Assembly: GCA_024331125.1 (NCBI GenBank) | Contig: JANDJI010000003.1 | Span: forward strand, 434,001-498,000 | Length of the DNA stretch: 64,000 nucleotides | Source: Nitrospira sp. | GTDB lineage: Bacteria > Nitrospirota > Nitrospiria > Nitrospirales > Nitrospiraceae | Direction of reading: 5' to 3' | Part shown: piece by piece, positions 43,846 through 52,603 of the stretch | Layout: each line of letters starts with the position of its first letter | Position numbering within the stretch: position 1 is the first letter of the stretch | Program-made: the position numbers and the translations under genes | Notes under the pieces: generated by a model | Seen by the model: the letters and a program-made list of their open reading frames with translations, nothing else | Databases searched by the model: none | What the model was told of the DNA's origin: nothing

Positions 43846-44895
43846 ATGGTGATCACAGTCGTCCGCTCCATCATCCACTCGGCCACTGTGCTGATGGTGA
43901 TCTTGTGCCTAGGCTCGCAGCTGGGTTGTCAGAAAGACAGCGAATCCATCGTGTCGATCGCGCTCCACCCCAAGAACCCCGACATCCTTTACGTCGCCAC
44001 GAACGACGCGGTCTACAAGTCGCGCGACGGGGGAGCCACGTGGGAGCGGTTTCCGAGTTTCAGCGCGCGACGGGTGACGACGCTGGCGATCGATCCGCTG
44101 CTGCCCGCCACCGTCTATGCCGGGACGATGGGCGACGCGGTGTACAAGAGTCCGGATGGGGGGCAACGGTGGCTTCCTCATAACGTGGGACTGAAAGATC
44201 ATGTGTCGTTCGTCAACCAATTCGTCTTTCACCCGGCGCTCACGGAAAACATCTATACGGCGACCACCGTCGGCGTGTTCTACACGAAGGACGCCGGGCG
44301 GGTATGGGAAGAACGGATGAACGGCATGAAAGAGGTTCACATTGTGACCTCGATCGCCATCAATCCCAAAGAGCCGGCGGTGTTGTACGCCGGCACCACG
44401 GGGGGGATTTATCGGTCGGAAGACGGGGGGATGAATTGGAGAAAGATCAATAACGGGTTGATTCCGGAGACAGAACTGATGGGCGCCATGGCGTTGGGCG
44501 TCAATGCCATCGAAATCGACCGGACAAATCCCGACGTCGTGTATGCGGGGACGACCAAAGGCCTCTTTCGCACCGAGGACAAGGGCGAGCATTGGGAACG
44601 AATCGGTCTGGCCATATCGGATCCGTTTGTCTGTTGCCTGGTCCTGCATCCGAGCGATCCAACGGTGCTGTACCTCGGCGGTCCGGCGGGAGTATGGAAA
44701 AGTGCGGATGGAGGGCACGTCTGGCAGGCGGTCAACCAGGGACTCGCGACGCTCAATATCAGGGCCCTGGCCATGGCGCCGATGGATGCCCGGACGCTTT
44801 ACGTCGGGACGAACGGCAGCGGTCTCTATCGGTCCGCCGATGGCGGCGCGACCTGGACGCCGGTTCCGCTCAAAGCGGCGGCGAAACAACCATGA
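43846..44895 (+). CDS. BNR/Ycf48-like beta-propeller lipoprotein
   Basis: A 349-residue protein with a lipoprotein signal peptide (VLMVILCLGSQLGC) and about six repeats of the form VYAGTxxGvYxSxDGGxxW (e.g. DAVYKSRDGGATWERF, GGIYRSEDGGMNWRKI and GLYRSADGGATWTPV). These are sialidase/Ycf48-type blades of a beta-propeller used for protein binding or assembly in the periplasm. The start ATG 43846 was chosen by the signal peptide; the frame is open upstream into anomalous sequence. Its stop overlaps the next gene. Confidence 0.85.
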   Translation: MVITVVRSIIHSATVLMVILCLGSQLGCQKDSESIVSIALHPKNPDILYVATNDAVYKSRDGGATWERFPSFSARRVTTLAIDPLLPATVYAGTMGDAVYKSPDGGQRWLPHNVGLKDHVSFVNQFVFHPALTENIYTATTVGVFYTKDAGRVWEERMNGMKEVHIVTSIAINPKEPAVLYAGTTGGIYRSEDGGMNWRKINNGLIPETELMGAMALGVNAIEIDRTNPDVVYAGTTKGLFRTEDKGEHWERIGLAISDPFVCCLVLHPSDPTVLYLGGPAGVWKSADGGHVWQAVNQGLATLNIRALAMAPMDARTLYVGTNGSGLYRSADGGATWTPVPLKAAAKQP

Positions 44896-45221
44896 GCTCT
44901 CTGCCCGATCCCAGCCAGCCTCTCGCGGAAGAATTCCGACGCCATCTCGATGTGTTCTACGCCCGCCTCAAGTTGGCTCCGCCTTACGACAGCGTCGAGA
45001 AAGCGGTCCGTGTTCTGATAGCCGCGGTCCGAGCGGTGCCCGAGGAAGAACGGCGTCGTGTCCTCGCCGATCCCGCCGCGCGGTGGGAGATGTTTCGGTC
45101 GGCTTTTGAACGGTCGGGTCTTGCCAGGAAACATCGAGGCATCATTGCCGGCTTGGCGCGCAACCGAGCGGCCGTGGATCTACCGGCCGACTATGACCAC
45201 TTTTTGAATCTGTTCGTCTGA
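44892..45221 (+). CDS. hypothetical protein, 109 aa, coupled to the BNR lipoprotein
   Basis: A soluble, helical protein of 109 residues starting MSSLPDPSQPLAEEFRRHLD, with its ATG overlapping the propeller gene's stop (ATGA), which makes translational coupling likely. There is no signal peptide, so it stays in the cytoplasm whereas its neighbour is exported. I see no known domain; the charged helices (YDSVEKAVRVLIAAVRAVPEEERRR region) suggest a binding protein. Confidence 0.68.
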   Translation: MSSLPDPSQPLAEEFRRHLDVFYARLKLAPPYDSVEKAVRVLIAAVRAVPEEERRRVLADPAARWEMFRSAFERSGLARKHRGIIAGLARNRAAVDLPADYDHFLNLFV

Positions 45222-45239
45222 CGGTGAACGGTGAAAGGG

Positions 45240-45857
45240 TCATGAGCGAGGGGAAGCTTCAAGGGCTTCTCGCAGCTCCTCGTACACTTTCGCCAGGCGG
45301 TCGTTCTCCAATCGATAGGAGAGAGTCACTGTGACGATTCCCGTGAGGAGGACCAGCGTGGCTCCGGCCACAAGCCCGACTCCCAGAAACGTGCCTTGGA
45401 GAGAAGAAAACCCGCCGTCGCGCGCGTACGTTGCGATGAACGCCAGCGATCCGATCGTCACCACGGCGAACCAAAGCAGCGTGATCAACGCGGATGACCA
45501 GGGGATGCGCTTGACGCACAACGCCGTCAGGTTTCGGTCGTCGATCAAAAGGTGGACAAGACCTTTGACGGGCCAGGCCGTGCGGAATCCCATCGAAAAC
45601 AAGCGGTATTGCGGGCGTATCGCGATGGCGGACAGTTCGGGATAAAACCGGGCGACTCCATGGGGCAGCTTCAGCAGACCATCGGCGTCGAAACGATCGC
45701 GGACGGCGCTCAACGTGCGCATCGTCCATTGATCCCGGCTTCGGGCGACGCTGCATCCGTAACGGATGGCGTCGGGGGTCAGGCGGACGAAGTATACCCA
45801 GTCTCCCAGGATCAACCCGATAACCAGGACGCTGGCGAACAGACCGGCGATGACCAT
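45240..45857 (-). CDS. membrane protein with C-terminal coiled coil, 205 aa
   Basis: A 205-residue inner-membrane protein with an N-terminal hydrophobic segment (residues 3-24), two more near 125-145 and 158-180, and a charged tail (YRLENDRLAKVYEELREALE) that should form a coiled coil. Between the first and second segments is a soluble domain of about 90 residues without recognisable motif. It is convergent with the preceding gene and divergent from the methyltransferase gene. Function unknown. Confidence 0.65.
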   Translation of the reverse strand: MVIAGLFASVLVIGLILGDWVYFVRLTPDAIRYGCSVARSRDQWTMRTLSAVRDRFDADGLLKLPHGVARFYPELSAIAIRPQYRLFSMGFRTAWPVKGLVHLLIDDRNLTALCVKRIPWSSALITLLWFAVVTIGSLAFIATYARDGGFSSLQGTFLGVGLVAGATLVLLTGIVTVTLSYRLENDRLAKVYEELREALEASPRS

Positions 45858-45973
45858 GACTCGTACCTATCCCACAGCCGTCGTCGGCGAATCAAGGTGC
45901 CGGCGACGACGGGAAAGGCGATGGCCGTTGCCTGATGATCATCGTCGAGCCGATCGGTCGGCGAAGAAGTTTA

Positions 45974-46002
45974 TTGACTCGGTCGGGCGACTTGGCTAGA
46001 GT
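45974..46002 (+). promoter_or_regulatory. promoter of the PmtA-like gene
   Basis: TTGACT (45974-45979, 5 of 6) and TAGAGT (45997-46002, 4 of 6) are exactly 17 bases apart. The transcript would carry a leader of about 135 bases before the ATG at 46144. Confidence 0.55.
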
Positions 46003-46143
46003 AGGCCCCGTTTGCGTTTTGGGCGGGTCTCTTGCGTCTCGGTTTCCCGCCTCGAGGGTTTTCCCCACACATCGACAGCAGCTTCAGTCTCCTTTGCGTC
46101 GCCCGGTAGATGGGCACACGTCGTCCGAGGCTTGGAGGGAATG

Positions 46144-46884
46144 ATGGATCGCGACAAGATCGAACGGGTCTATACGACCTACGCCGGGTTCTATGACCAC
46201 GTGTTCGGGAAAGTATTTCAGGAGGGACGGGAATCCGCCATCCGCAACCTCAACGTGCAGCCCGGTGAGACGGTGCTTGAGGTGGGCGTGGGAACCGGTA
46301 TCGCCCTCCCGATGTATCCCAGCCACTGTCGCATCGTGGGCATCGATCTGTCCGAGGGCATGTTGGCCAAGGCCAAAGAACGGGCCGAGGCCTTACGGCT
46401 TTCGCACGTTCAGCTCCACCGGATGGACGCCGGAGCCATGGAGTTCGCGGACGACAGTTTCGATACGGTCGTGGCGGCGTACGTCGTGACGGCGGTCCCC
46501 GACTATCGGAAAGTCGTCAATGAAATGATTCGCGTCTGCCGACCCGGAGGCCGCATTGTCATGCTGAATCATTTCAGCAACGGGAACAAGGTTATCAACG
46601 CCATCGAACGGGTTCTGTCGCCCCTCACCAAACACTTGGGGTGGAGGACCGACCTCTCGCTGAACACCGTCTTGGAAGGCACGTCGCTCCTGGTCGCCCG
46701 CAAACAAAAGGTCAATCCGCTCCGCCTGTGGGCCTTGGTCGAATGTGTAAACGGCAAGGATGGGTGTCGGCACACGGGCCATCACGCCTCCGATCAATAT
46801 GGGGCCTCGGGATACTCGAACGGCGGGGGGACGGCGAGCTATTCGAACGGCAATGGCCGCTATTCCCACGAAGCGGCTCTCTAA
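46144..46884 (+). CDS. phospholipid N-methyltransferase-like protein with low-complexity tail
   Basis: A 246-residue class I SAM-dependent methyltransferase. Motif I VLEVGVGTGIALPMYP (about residues 42-57), IVGIDLSEGMLAKAKER, and post-motif FDTVVAAYVVTAVPD fit the PmtA/Ubie branch, and the overall order resembles bacterial phosphatidylethanolamine N-methyltransferase PmtA. The C-terminal about 40 residues are Gly, Ser, Asn and Tyr rich (GASGYSNGGGTASYSNGNG) and are not part of the fold. ATG 46144 has GGAGG five bases upstream (46141 is only two bases away). It may make phosphatidylcholine precursors; a quinone methyltransferase is the alternative. Confidence 0.82.
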   Translation: MDRDKIERVYTTYAGFYDHVFGKVFQEGRESAIRNLNVQPGETVLEVGVGTGIALPMYPSHCRIVGIDLSEGMLAKAKERAEALRLSHVQLHRMDAGAMEFADDSFDTVVAAYVVTAVPDYRKVVNEMIRVCRPGGRIVMLNHFSNGNKVINAIERVLSPLTKHLGWRTDLSLNTVLEGTSLLVARKQKVNPLRLWALVECVNGKDGCRHTGHHASDQYGASGYSNGGGTASYSNGNGRYSHEAAL

Positions 46885-46893
46885 CGCGTTTTT

Positions 46894-47721
46894 CTAGACC
46901 GATCTCGCCCGGCTGTTCCTTGTGACCCAGCTTTCCCATTCATGGCTCGGGATGATCGTCGTGCCGACGAGGCAGGTCCCTTCGAAATTCCTCGTGATAT
47001 GGTAGGCGAGGATTTCCACGATGCGGCGCGCCTGTCGGTCTTGCGAGCCAAGGATCCGCAGCATCAGCCCAAAGCCCTGTCCCGCGAGCGGCTTGTAAAG
47101 CATCGCGCGCACCGCATTCGTTTCGTGACCCGTTGGACGGTCGGCGGGAATCAAATCTCCTTCCCATGTAATCATCGGCGCAATCGTCGGATTAACGGTT
47201 GCATCCCGCTTGGTTGACGTCCAAAAGCACGGGAGACCCGCTTCATCGAGTTGATCCAACAGCCATTGGACGGTGGGGCCGTCGGCTGTTTGCCCTTGGA
47301 ACGTCCATCGTGCCAAGTCGGCAAAGGCGTTGGGAGAGGCGATCGGAGCGGAGACTTCTTGAAAGTGCGCTTCGTCGCAGACGATGTAGAGTTCTCCCTG
47401 CGGGTCGAACCAGAAGCGCAGTCGCCCCGCGCCGTATTCCGCCTGAATGACATCGAGCGACGAGCAGTCCGCGCCTTCCTGCTCCAGCAGCGAAAAATCC
47501 GTCACGCCGGTCATCGTGAGCTTGGCGACGCGAATCGACCCGTGCGCCTGGTAGCGGATGGTGACCGAGACGGTGGTTCCCGCCGGAATGTCCCGCCCGG
47601 ATTCTTCATCGAACAGGCGTCGTTTGGACATCTGTACGTCCGTGACGTAACCGGAGCGGAATCCTCCCGTATGGACGATCAGCCATCTGAGGTCTTCGCC
47701 CGTCTTGATCGTGTGCCGCAT
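46894..47721 (-). CDS. hypothetical protein, 275 aa
   Basis: A soluble 275-residue protein I do not recognise. The first half is beta-rich (VTIRYQAHGSIRVAKLTMTGV), the middle holds a helical stretch (FADLARWTFQG...TVQWLLDQLDEAGL) and a Trp-rich C-terminus (SHEWESWVTRN). A single domain of the type that binds nucleotides or sugars would be consistent, but nothing specific is visible. It is convergent with the methyltransferase gene 9 bp away. Confidence 0.65.
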   Translation of the reverse strand: MRHTIKTGEDLRWLIVHTGGFRSGYVTDVQMSKRRLFDEESGRDIPAGTTVSVTIRYQAHGSIRVAKLTMTGVTDFSLLEQEGADCSSLDVIQAEYGAGRLRFWFDPQGELYIVCDEAHFQEVSAPIASPNAFADLARWTFQGQTADGPTVQWLLDQLDEAGLPCFWTSTKRDATVNPTIAPMITWEGDLIPADRPTGHETNAVRAMLYKPLAGQGFGLMLRILGSQDRQARRIVEILAYHITRNFEGTCLVGTTIIPSHEWESWVTRNSRARSV

Positions 47722-47886
47722 GCGTCCATTGTAGCCTACAGAGGATGAAACGGCTAGGCGATCATGGAGGGCCGACCGGCATTCTTGGTCGCGCCGACCG
47801 TTTTCAAGGCAGGGGAGGAGTCCTCAAGAGCGACGTCCGATCAGAAGCGGATCGTTGAATATCTTCGTCGTTTGCAGGAACGCGAT

Positions 47887-48399
47887 TCACTTGCCGGCCA
47901 GGACCTGTTGGTACATGGCTAAATCATGGGGAGAGAAGCAACAAAAGATGACGTCATGAAGGATGGGAACGTTCGCCAGCGACTCGCGGACCGTCGTAAC
48001 GGCGATTTCGGCGGCCTGTTCGATGGGATAGCCGTAGATGCCGGTGCTGATGCCGGGGAACGCGATGCTGGTAATTCCACTGACTGCGGCGAGTTCAATG
48101 CACCGTCGGTAACAGGAGGCCAGCGACTCCGCTTCACCGCGCCGTCCTCCATGCCACACGGGACCGACTGTATGGATGACATATCGAGCGGGAAGTCGAT
48201 AGCCTCTCGTGAGCTTGGCATCCCCGGTTCGGCAGCCGCCGAGCCGGCGGCACTCCTCGGCCAGTTCGGGTCCCGCGGCGCGGTGGATTGCGCCGCAGAC
48301 TCCTCCGCCGGGAAACAGCGATTCGTTGGCGGCATTGACGATCGCGTCAACGTTCAGGGTGGTGATGTCGGCGCAAATAGCGCGAAGGGACGGTTGCAT
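47887..48399 (-). CDS. macro-domain protein (ADP-ribose/O-acetyl-ADP-ribose hydrolase-like)
   Basis: A 170-residue macro domain similar to YmdB/MacroD proteins, which remove ADP-ribose or deacetylate O-acetyl-ADP-ribose. The ligand loops DITTLNVDAIVNAANESL (residues about 9-26), PGGGVCGAIHRAAGPEL (about 29-45) and GISTGIYGYP (near 123) are intact. ATG 48399 has AGAGG upstream. It is divergent from the amidotransferase gene. Confidence 0.9.
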   Translation of the reverse strand: MQPSLRAICADITTLNVDAIVNAANESLFPGGGVCGAIHRAAGPELAEECRRLGGCRTGDAKLTRGYRLPARYVIHTVGPVWHGGRRGEAESLASCYRRCIELAAVSGITSIAFPGISTGIYGYPIEQAAEIAVTTVRESLANVPILHDVIFCCFSPHDLAMYQQVLAGK

Positions 48400-48563
48400 G
48401 GTACGGCCTCTCGCAGCAAATCCGTGCGATCTTGTGAGCCGTCGGTCACTCTGGAACCGAGAACGTCCTATTTGCAAGAACGCCCTGTTTGGAAGCGCAC
48501 GGTGGAAAACCGTACGAGTCTTGTGATTAGATGTCAACCTCTCTGGCGAACCATCGACAAACA

Positions 48564-49247
48564 ATGCGAGCCGTCTGTCTCCAACACGTTCCTTTCGAAG
48601 GGCCCGGCGCCTTTGCGTCGTCGCTCGCGAAGCGGGGTATCACGCTGGAGCAGCGTCTCGTTCCACGGGACGGGCTCCCTCGCGATGCGGGCGATCTGCT
48701 GATCGTCATGGGCGGGCCCATGTCGGTCAATGACGCCGACCCATGGATTGCCGAGGAAACCGACTTCATCCGATCCGCGCTGCTGTCCGGCAAACCGGTG
48801 GTCGGCGTGTGCCTCGGCAGCCAGTTCATGGCCAAGGCGTTGGGCGCCGCGGTTCGATCGGGCAAGGCGCTGGAAATCGGGATGACGAAGGTCCGGCTGA
48901 CCGCTCATGCCGGACAAGATCCGGTGTTCGGCACGTTCCCCGACTCGTTCGAGGTGTTTGAATGGCACGGCGAGGTGTTTGACCTGCCCGACGGCTGTGT
49001 GCCGTTGGCGGGATCGGACGTCGCGCCGCTCCAAGCGTTTCGCTACGGCCTGCATGCCTACGGGTTGTTGTTTCACCTGGAAATGGAGGAGGCCGGGATC
49101 GACAGTTTGAGCCGGGAATGTTCCGGCGATCTCGTCAAGGCTCGTTTGTCAGTGGAACAGGTGAAATCAACCGCGCTTCCGCACCTTGCCGAACTCCACG
49201 CCATGGCCGACCGATTGATCGGCCGCCTTCTGACGTCGCGGCGTTGA
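48564..49247 (+). CDS. glutamine amidotransferase-like protein, GMP-synthase type
   Basis: A class I glutamine amidotransferase domain of about 227 residues. The nucleophile elbow GVCLGSQFMAKALG holds the catalytic Cys near residue 84 and LLFHLEME supplies the His and Glu; WIAEETDFIR and IVMGGPMSVND precede them. Stand-alone proteins of this class hydrolyse glutamine or gamma-glutamyl compounds; no synthase domain or partner gene is adjacent, so the acceptor is unknown. A start at 48531 would add 11 residues; neither start has a clear ribosome-binding site. Confidence 0.86.
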   Translation: MRAVCLQHVPFEGPGAFASSLAKRGITLEQRLVPRDGLPRDAGDLLIVMGGPMSVNDADPWIAEETDFIRSALLSGKPVVGVCLGSQFMAKALGAAVRSGKALEIGMTKVRLTAHAGQDPVFGTFPDSFEVFEWHGEVFDLPDGCVPLAGSDVAPLQAFRYGLHAYGLLFHLEMEEAGIDSLSRECSGDLVKARLSVEQVKSTALPHLAELHAMADRLIGRLLTSRR

Positions 49248-49322
49248 TTCTCGTCGTGAGAGTGCAGTAGCCTACCGCGGCGACCCGAGATCACGGTTTC
49301 ATAGAAAAAGGAGAGGATACGC

Positions 49323-50498
49323 ATGGGAAGTTTTCCGATAGAACCGGCGACGCGCATCAAAACGTTGCCGCCCTACTTATTTGCCGCGATCGACAAGATG
49401 AAGCAGGAGGCGATCGCCAGGGGGGTGGACATCATCAATCTCGGCATTGGAGATCCGGATCTGCCGACGCCGGCCCCCATCATCGACGGTCTGGCCCAGG
49501 CTGCCAAGAATCCCAAGCACCATCAATACCCGTCCTACGAAGGCCTGTTGGCCTTCCGCGCCGCCGTCGCCGATTGGTACAAGCGACGGTTCCACGTTAC
49601 GCTGAATCCCGCCGACGAGGTTCTTACCTTGATCGGCTCGAAGGAAGGGATCGGTCATGTGCCCCTCGCCTTTGTCGATCCGGGCGACGTCGTCTTGGTG
49701 CCGAGTCCCGGCTATCCGGTTTATCCGGTCGGCACGAGTTTCGCGGGCGGGGTGGCGCACATCATGCCGCTCACGAAAGCCAACGGATTTTTGCCGGATC
49801 TGGACGCGATTCCCAAGAACGTCGCCGCAAAGGCCAAGCTGATGTGGCTCAATTCACCGAATAATCCCACGTCGGTGGTGATGACGAAGGAGTATTTCAA
49901 GCGGGTGGTTGAGTTCGCGAGGGAGTATCACATCATCGTCTGCCATGACGCCGCCTATTCCGAGATTTATTATGACGGCAAACGGCCGTCCAGTTTTCTT
50001 GAAGTCGAGGGAGCCAAGGACGTCGGCGTCGAGTTCCATTCGCTGTCCAAGACGTACAACATGACCGGCTGGCGCATCGGTTTTGCCGTGGGGCACAAGG
50101 AGGTCTTGGCCGGGTTGGGAAAAGTCAAAAGCAATCTGGATTCCGGCGTGTTTGAAGCCGTGCAAGCCGCGGGCGTGACGGCTCTCGGCCTGGATGAGTC
50201 CGTGACGGACGGCATTCGCAAGATCTATCAGGAACGGCGCGACACGCTCGTGCCCGGACTAAAAATGCTGGGGTTGGAGGTGGACCCTCCCGCCGCCGCG
50301 TTTTATGTCTGGGTCACGGTGCCGAAAGGCTATACGTCGACGTCCTTCACCGCTCACTTGCTCGAAAAGGCGGGGATCGTGACCACGCCGGGCAACGGCT
50401 TCGGCGCACCCGGCGAAGGGTACATCCGAATGACCCTCTGCACGTCCAAAGAGCGATTGGCGGAAGCGGTGGAGCGAATCAAGCGCGAGGGATTCTGA
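49323..50498 (+). CDS. dapL: LL-diaminopimelate aminotransferase
   Basis: DapL makes LL-diaminopimelate directly from tetrahydrodipicolinate and glutamate, skipping the succinyl or acetyl steps. The 391-residue protein has INLGIGDPDLPTP at about residues 38-50, the PLP-binding loops NSPNNPTS and SLSKTYNMTGWR with the Schiff-base Lys near residue 242, and a C-terminal Arg in RMTLC. ATG follows GGAGAGGA. With dapA, dapB and lysA (61088-64000) in the same window it defines the aminotransferase branch of lysine and peptidoglycan-precursor synthesis. Confidence 0.92.
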   Translation: MGSFPIEPATRIKTLPPYLFAAIDKMKQEAIARGVDIINLGIGDPDLPTPAPIIDGLAQAAKNPKHHQYPSYEGLLAFRAAVADWYKRRFHVTLNPADEVLTLIGSKEGIGHVPLAFVDPGDVVLVPSPGYPVYPVGTSFAGGVAHIMPLTKANGFLPDLDAIPKNVAAKAKLMWLNSPNNPTSVVMTKEYFKRVVEFAREYHIIVCHDAAYSEIYYDGKRPSSFLEVEGAKDVGVEFHSLSKTYNMTGWRIGFAVGHKEVLAGLGKVKSNLDSGVFEAVQAAGVTALGLDESVTDGIRKIYQERRDTLVPGLKMLGLEVDPPAAAFYVWVTVPKGYTSTSFTAHLLEKAGIVTTPGNGFGAPGEGYIRMTLCTSKERLAEAVERIKREGF

Positions 50499-50571
50499 CG
50501 GGGGTGTCAGTCGCCGACCGTCAATCTGACGAGTCGGTCAAGAGGGCGCATGGCGGTTGAGGCCTGGCGAG

Positions 50572-51132
50572 ATGCCTGAAACGGTCTTTATCGGATTCGG
50601 GTCGAACGTCGGCGATCGGGCGGACTACTGTCATCGGGCGGTGACTTTGCTCGGCCTGCTGCCCCATTCGCAGGTCACGGGCGTATCGTCGCTCTATGAA
50701 ACGGAGCCGATCAACGACGGAACGGACCCAGGGGAAAGATGGTTTCTCAACGGCGTGGTCGTGTTGGATACCGAGATTCCCCCTCGCAGCCTTCTCTCGT
50801 TCCTTCGCGAGATCGAACGGGCGCTGGGGCGTGACTTGGACAACAGGGGGGGACCCAGGACCATGGACCTGGATCTTCTCTTCTATGGGCCTCGCGTCAT
50901 CGACGAGCCGGACCTGATCGTGCCCCATCCGCGCCTGCATCAACGCCGCTTTGTGCTGGTCCCGCTGAGCGAGGTGGCTCCCCATTGGGTTCATCCGGTA
51001 AGTGGACTCTCCGTGAGACAGATGGTGGACCGATTGACCGACCATTCCGTTGTGCGAGCGTTCGCCCCTCCTCCTTCTCTTCCCCTTCGCCTCGACCCGC
51101 AGACGGGCTGCCCCTCCGGATTGAGCGCATGA
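50572..51132 (+). CDS. folK: 2-amino-4-hydroxy-6-hydroxymethyldihydropteridine pyrophosphokinase
   Basis: FolK transfers pyrophosphate from ATP to 6-hydroxymethyl-dihydropterin in folate synthesis. The 186-residue protein has the N-terminal FIGFGSNVGDRADY, the catalytic GGPRTMDLDLLFYG (two Asp ligands) near residue 92 and VPHPRLHQRRFVLVPL near 115, all HPPK landmarks. ATG 50572 follows GAGGCC; an in-frame TTG upstream is unlikely. Its stop overlaps the panC start (ATGA). Confidence 0.94.
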   Translation: MPETVFIGFGSNVGDRADYCHRAVTLLGLLPHSQVTGVSSLYETEPINDGTDPGERWFLNGVVVLDTEIPPRSLLSFLREIERALGRDLDNRGGPRTMDLDLLFYGPRVIDEPDLIVPHPRLHQRRFVLVPLSEVAPHWVHPVSGLSVRQMVDRLTDHSVVRAFAPPPSLPLRLDPQTGCPSGLSA

Positions 51133-52028
51133 GAATCATCCGCAGTCCCGAGGCCATGGCCGCATGGAGCGAGAACCTTCGCCGCGAGGGTGTCACGATC
51201 GGATTTGTTCCGACGATGGGAGCCTTGCACGACGGCCACCGGTCGCTGATCCGGGCCGGCCGCCTTCGCTCGGACGCGCTGGTCGTGAGCGTCTTCGTGA
51301 ACCCGACTCAATTCGGTCCGGGAGAGGATTTGACTCGGTATCCCCGCTCACCTGCGCGAGATCGCGCGGTCTGTCGAAAGGAAAGAGTCGATGTGTATTT
51401 CGAGCCGACGGAGGCGGCGATGTATCCCAAAGGGTACCAGACCGTGGTGACGGTGCCGGAAATCGCCCGACGTTGGGAAGGGGAGAGGCGCCCCCATCAC
51501 TTCACCGGCGTCGCCACGGTGGTGACGAAACTGTTCGGCATCGTGCGCCCCCATCTCGCGTTGTTCGGGCAAAAAGACTATCAACAGGCGGTTCTGGTGA
51601 GACGGTTGGTTCAGGATCTCAATCTTGGAGTGCGCGTCGCCGTCTGTCCGACCGTCCGGGAATCCGATGGTCTGGCCATGAGTTCGCGGAACGTCTATTT
51701 GTCCAAGGAGGAGCGAGCGATTGCCCCGACGTTGTACAAGAGCCTGAAGGCCGGAGGCGAGGCGATTCGAAAGGGGATCGCCGACGCATCGGCCGTTCAG
51801 GCAAGCATGAAGGCGGTGATCGAACGAGAACCGTTGCTGACGATGGATTATCTTGGCGTGTGCGACCCATTGACATTGAAGCCGCTTGTCCGTGTCACGT
51901 CGAAAGCCGTTCTTCTGGGGGCTGTCCGGATCGGTTCCGTGCGCCTGATTGACAATCTGATTGTGTCGGCGCCCCGGGAACGAACCAGTGGAGGTGCGGA
52001 CGGATGGAGCCGACGCCGGAAGGATTAG
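51129..52028 (+). CDS. panC: pantoate-beta-alanine ligase
   Basis: PanC joins D-pantoate and beta-alanine to pantothenate, using ATP. The 299-residue protein has GFVPTMGALHDGHRSLI (HxGH) at about residues 25-41, FVNPTQFGPGEDLTRYPR near 57 and FGQKDYQQ near 145, VRESDGLAMSSRN near 176. It is translationally coupled to folK. Its stop overlaps the stop of the convergent PilZ gene by 2 bases. Confidence 0.95.
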   Translation: MRIIRSPEAMAAWSENLRREGVTIGFVPTMGALHDGHRSLIRAGRLRSDALVVSVFVNPTQFGPGEDLTRYPRSPARDRAVCRKERVDVYFEPTEAAMYPKGYQTVVTVPEIARRWEGERRPHHFTGVATVVTKLFGIVRPHLALFGQKDYQQAVLVRRLVQDLNLGVRVAVCPTVRESDGLAMSSRNVYLSKEERAIAPTLYKSLKAGGEAIRKGIADASAVQASMKAVIEREPLLTMDYLGVCDPLTLKPLVRVTSKAVLLGAVRIGSVRLIDNLIVSAPRERTSGGADGWSRRRKD

Positions 52029-52603
52029 TACATCGGCTTGGAAGGTCGTCTGCGCTGTCCGACCAGCAAATTGAGGATAACCTGGCTCAAACGACGCCTG
52101 TCGGCCGGTTGAAGGCCGATAAAACGAAATCCCATCGACTCCGGTCTCACCGAACAAACCACGGCTGTCTCGACCACGATCGGTTCTTCTTCCGACGCCG
52201 GTTTGATGACGAGTTCAAGCAGGCTGCCGAGCGGCAACATCGTGGAGCTTTCGAACGTACAGCCGTCCATCGAGATTTCCGTCATACGACCTTCCATGCG
52301 AGCGTCATTGTCGGCAAGAAGGGAGGCTTGAAACGATGCGGCCAGCCGAATGTATTCTCGGCGATCGACTGTTTGTTCGCGGGCGGGAGAGACCGACCAA
52401 TGGGCACGGAAACGAGCGGCGCACAGTTGACAGCGGAACGGAAAGACGTGGAAGCGATAGAGGAGCTTCTCGATGGTCCCCGTGCGGTAGGCCGGTCGGA
52501 TGAACGAGGACCCGCAACCGGGACAGTGCAGATCGGTTATGAACTCGTCTCCGGCCCCCGTAGGACGCGGCAGAGAGAGGAGAGATCCTCCGCTGTCAGG
52601 CAT
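52025..52603 (-). CDS. PilZ domain protein with zinc ribbon
   Basis: A 192-residue protein. The N-terminal half has a CPGC pair near residue 27 and a CQLC pair near 55, a zinc ribbon. The C-terminal half is a PilZ domain with RREYIRLA (the R...R motif that binds cyclic di-GMP) and the EISMDGCTFES segment matching D/NxSxxG. It is therefore a candidate cyclic di-GMP effector, possibly acting downstream of the cyclase at 12041. ATG 52603 has TTGGAGG upstream. It overlaps the MazG-like gene by 67 bases in a different frame. Confidence 0.85.
   Translation of the reverse strand: MPDSGGSLLSLPRPTGAGDEFITDLHCPGCGSSFIRPAYRTGTIEKLLYRFHVFPFRCQLCAARFRAHWSVSPAREQTVDRREYIRLAASFQASLLADNDARMEGRMTEISMDGCTFESSTMLPLGSLLELVIKPASEEEPIVVETAVVCSVRPESMGFRFIGLQPADRRRLSQVILNLLVGQRRRPSKPMY

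Noticed and set aside
47764-47922. Small plus-strand open frame, 52 aa, MEGRPAFLVAPTV...
   Set aside because: No ribosome-binding site, no motif, and its end is antisense to the macro-domain gene; it cannot be supported as real.
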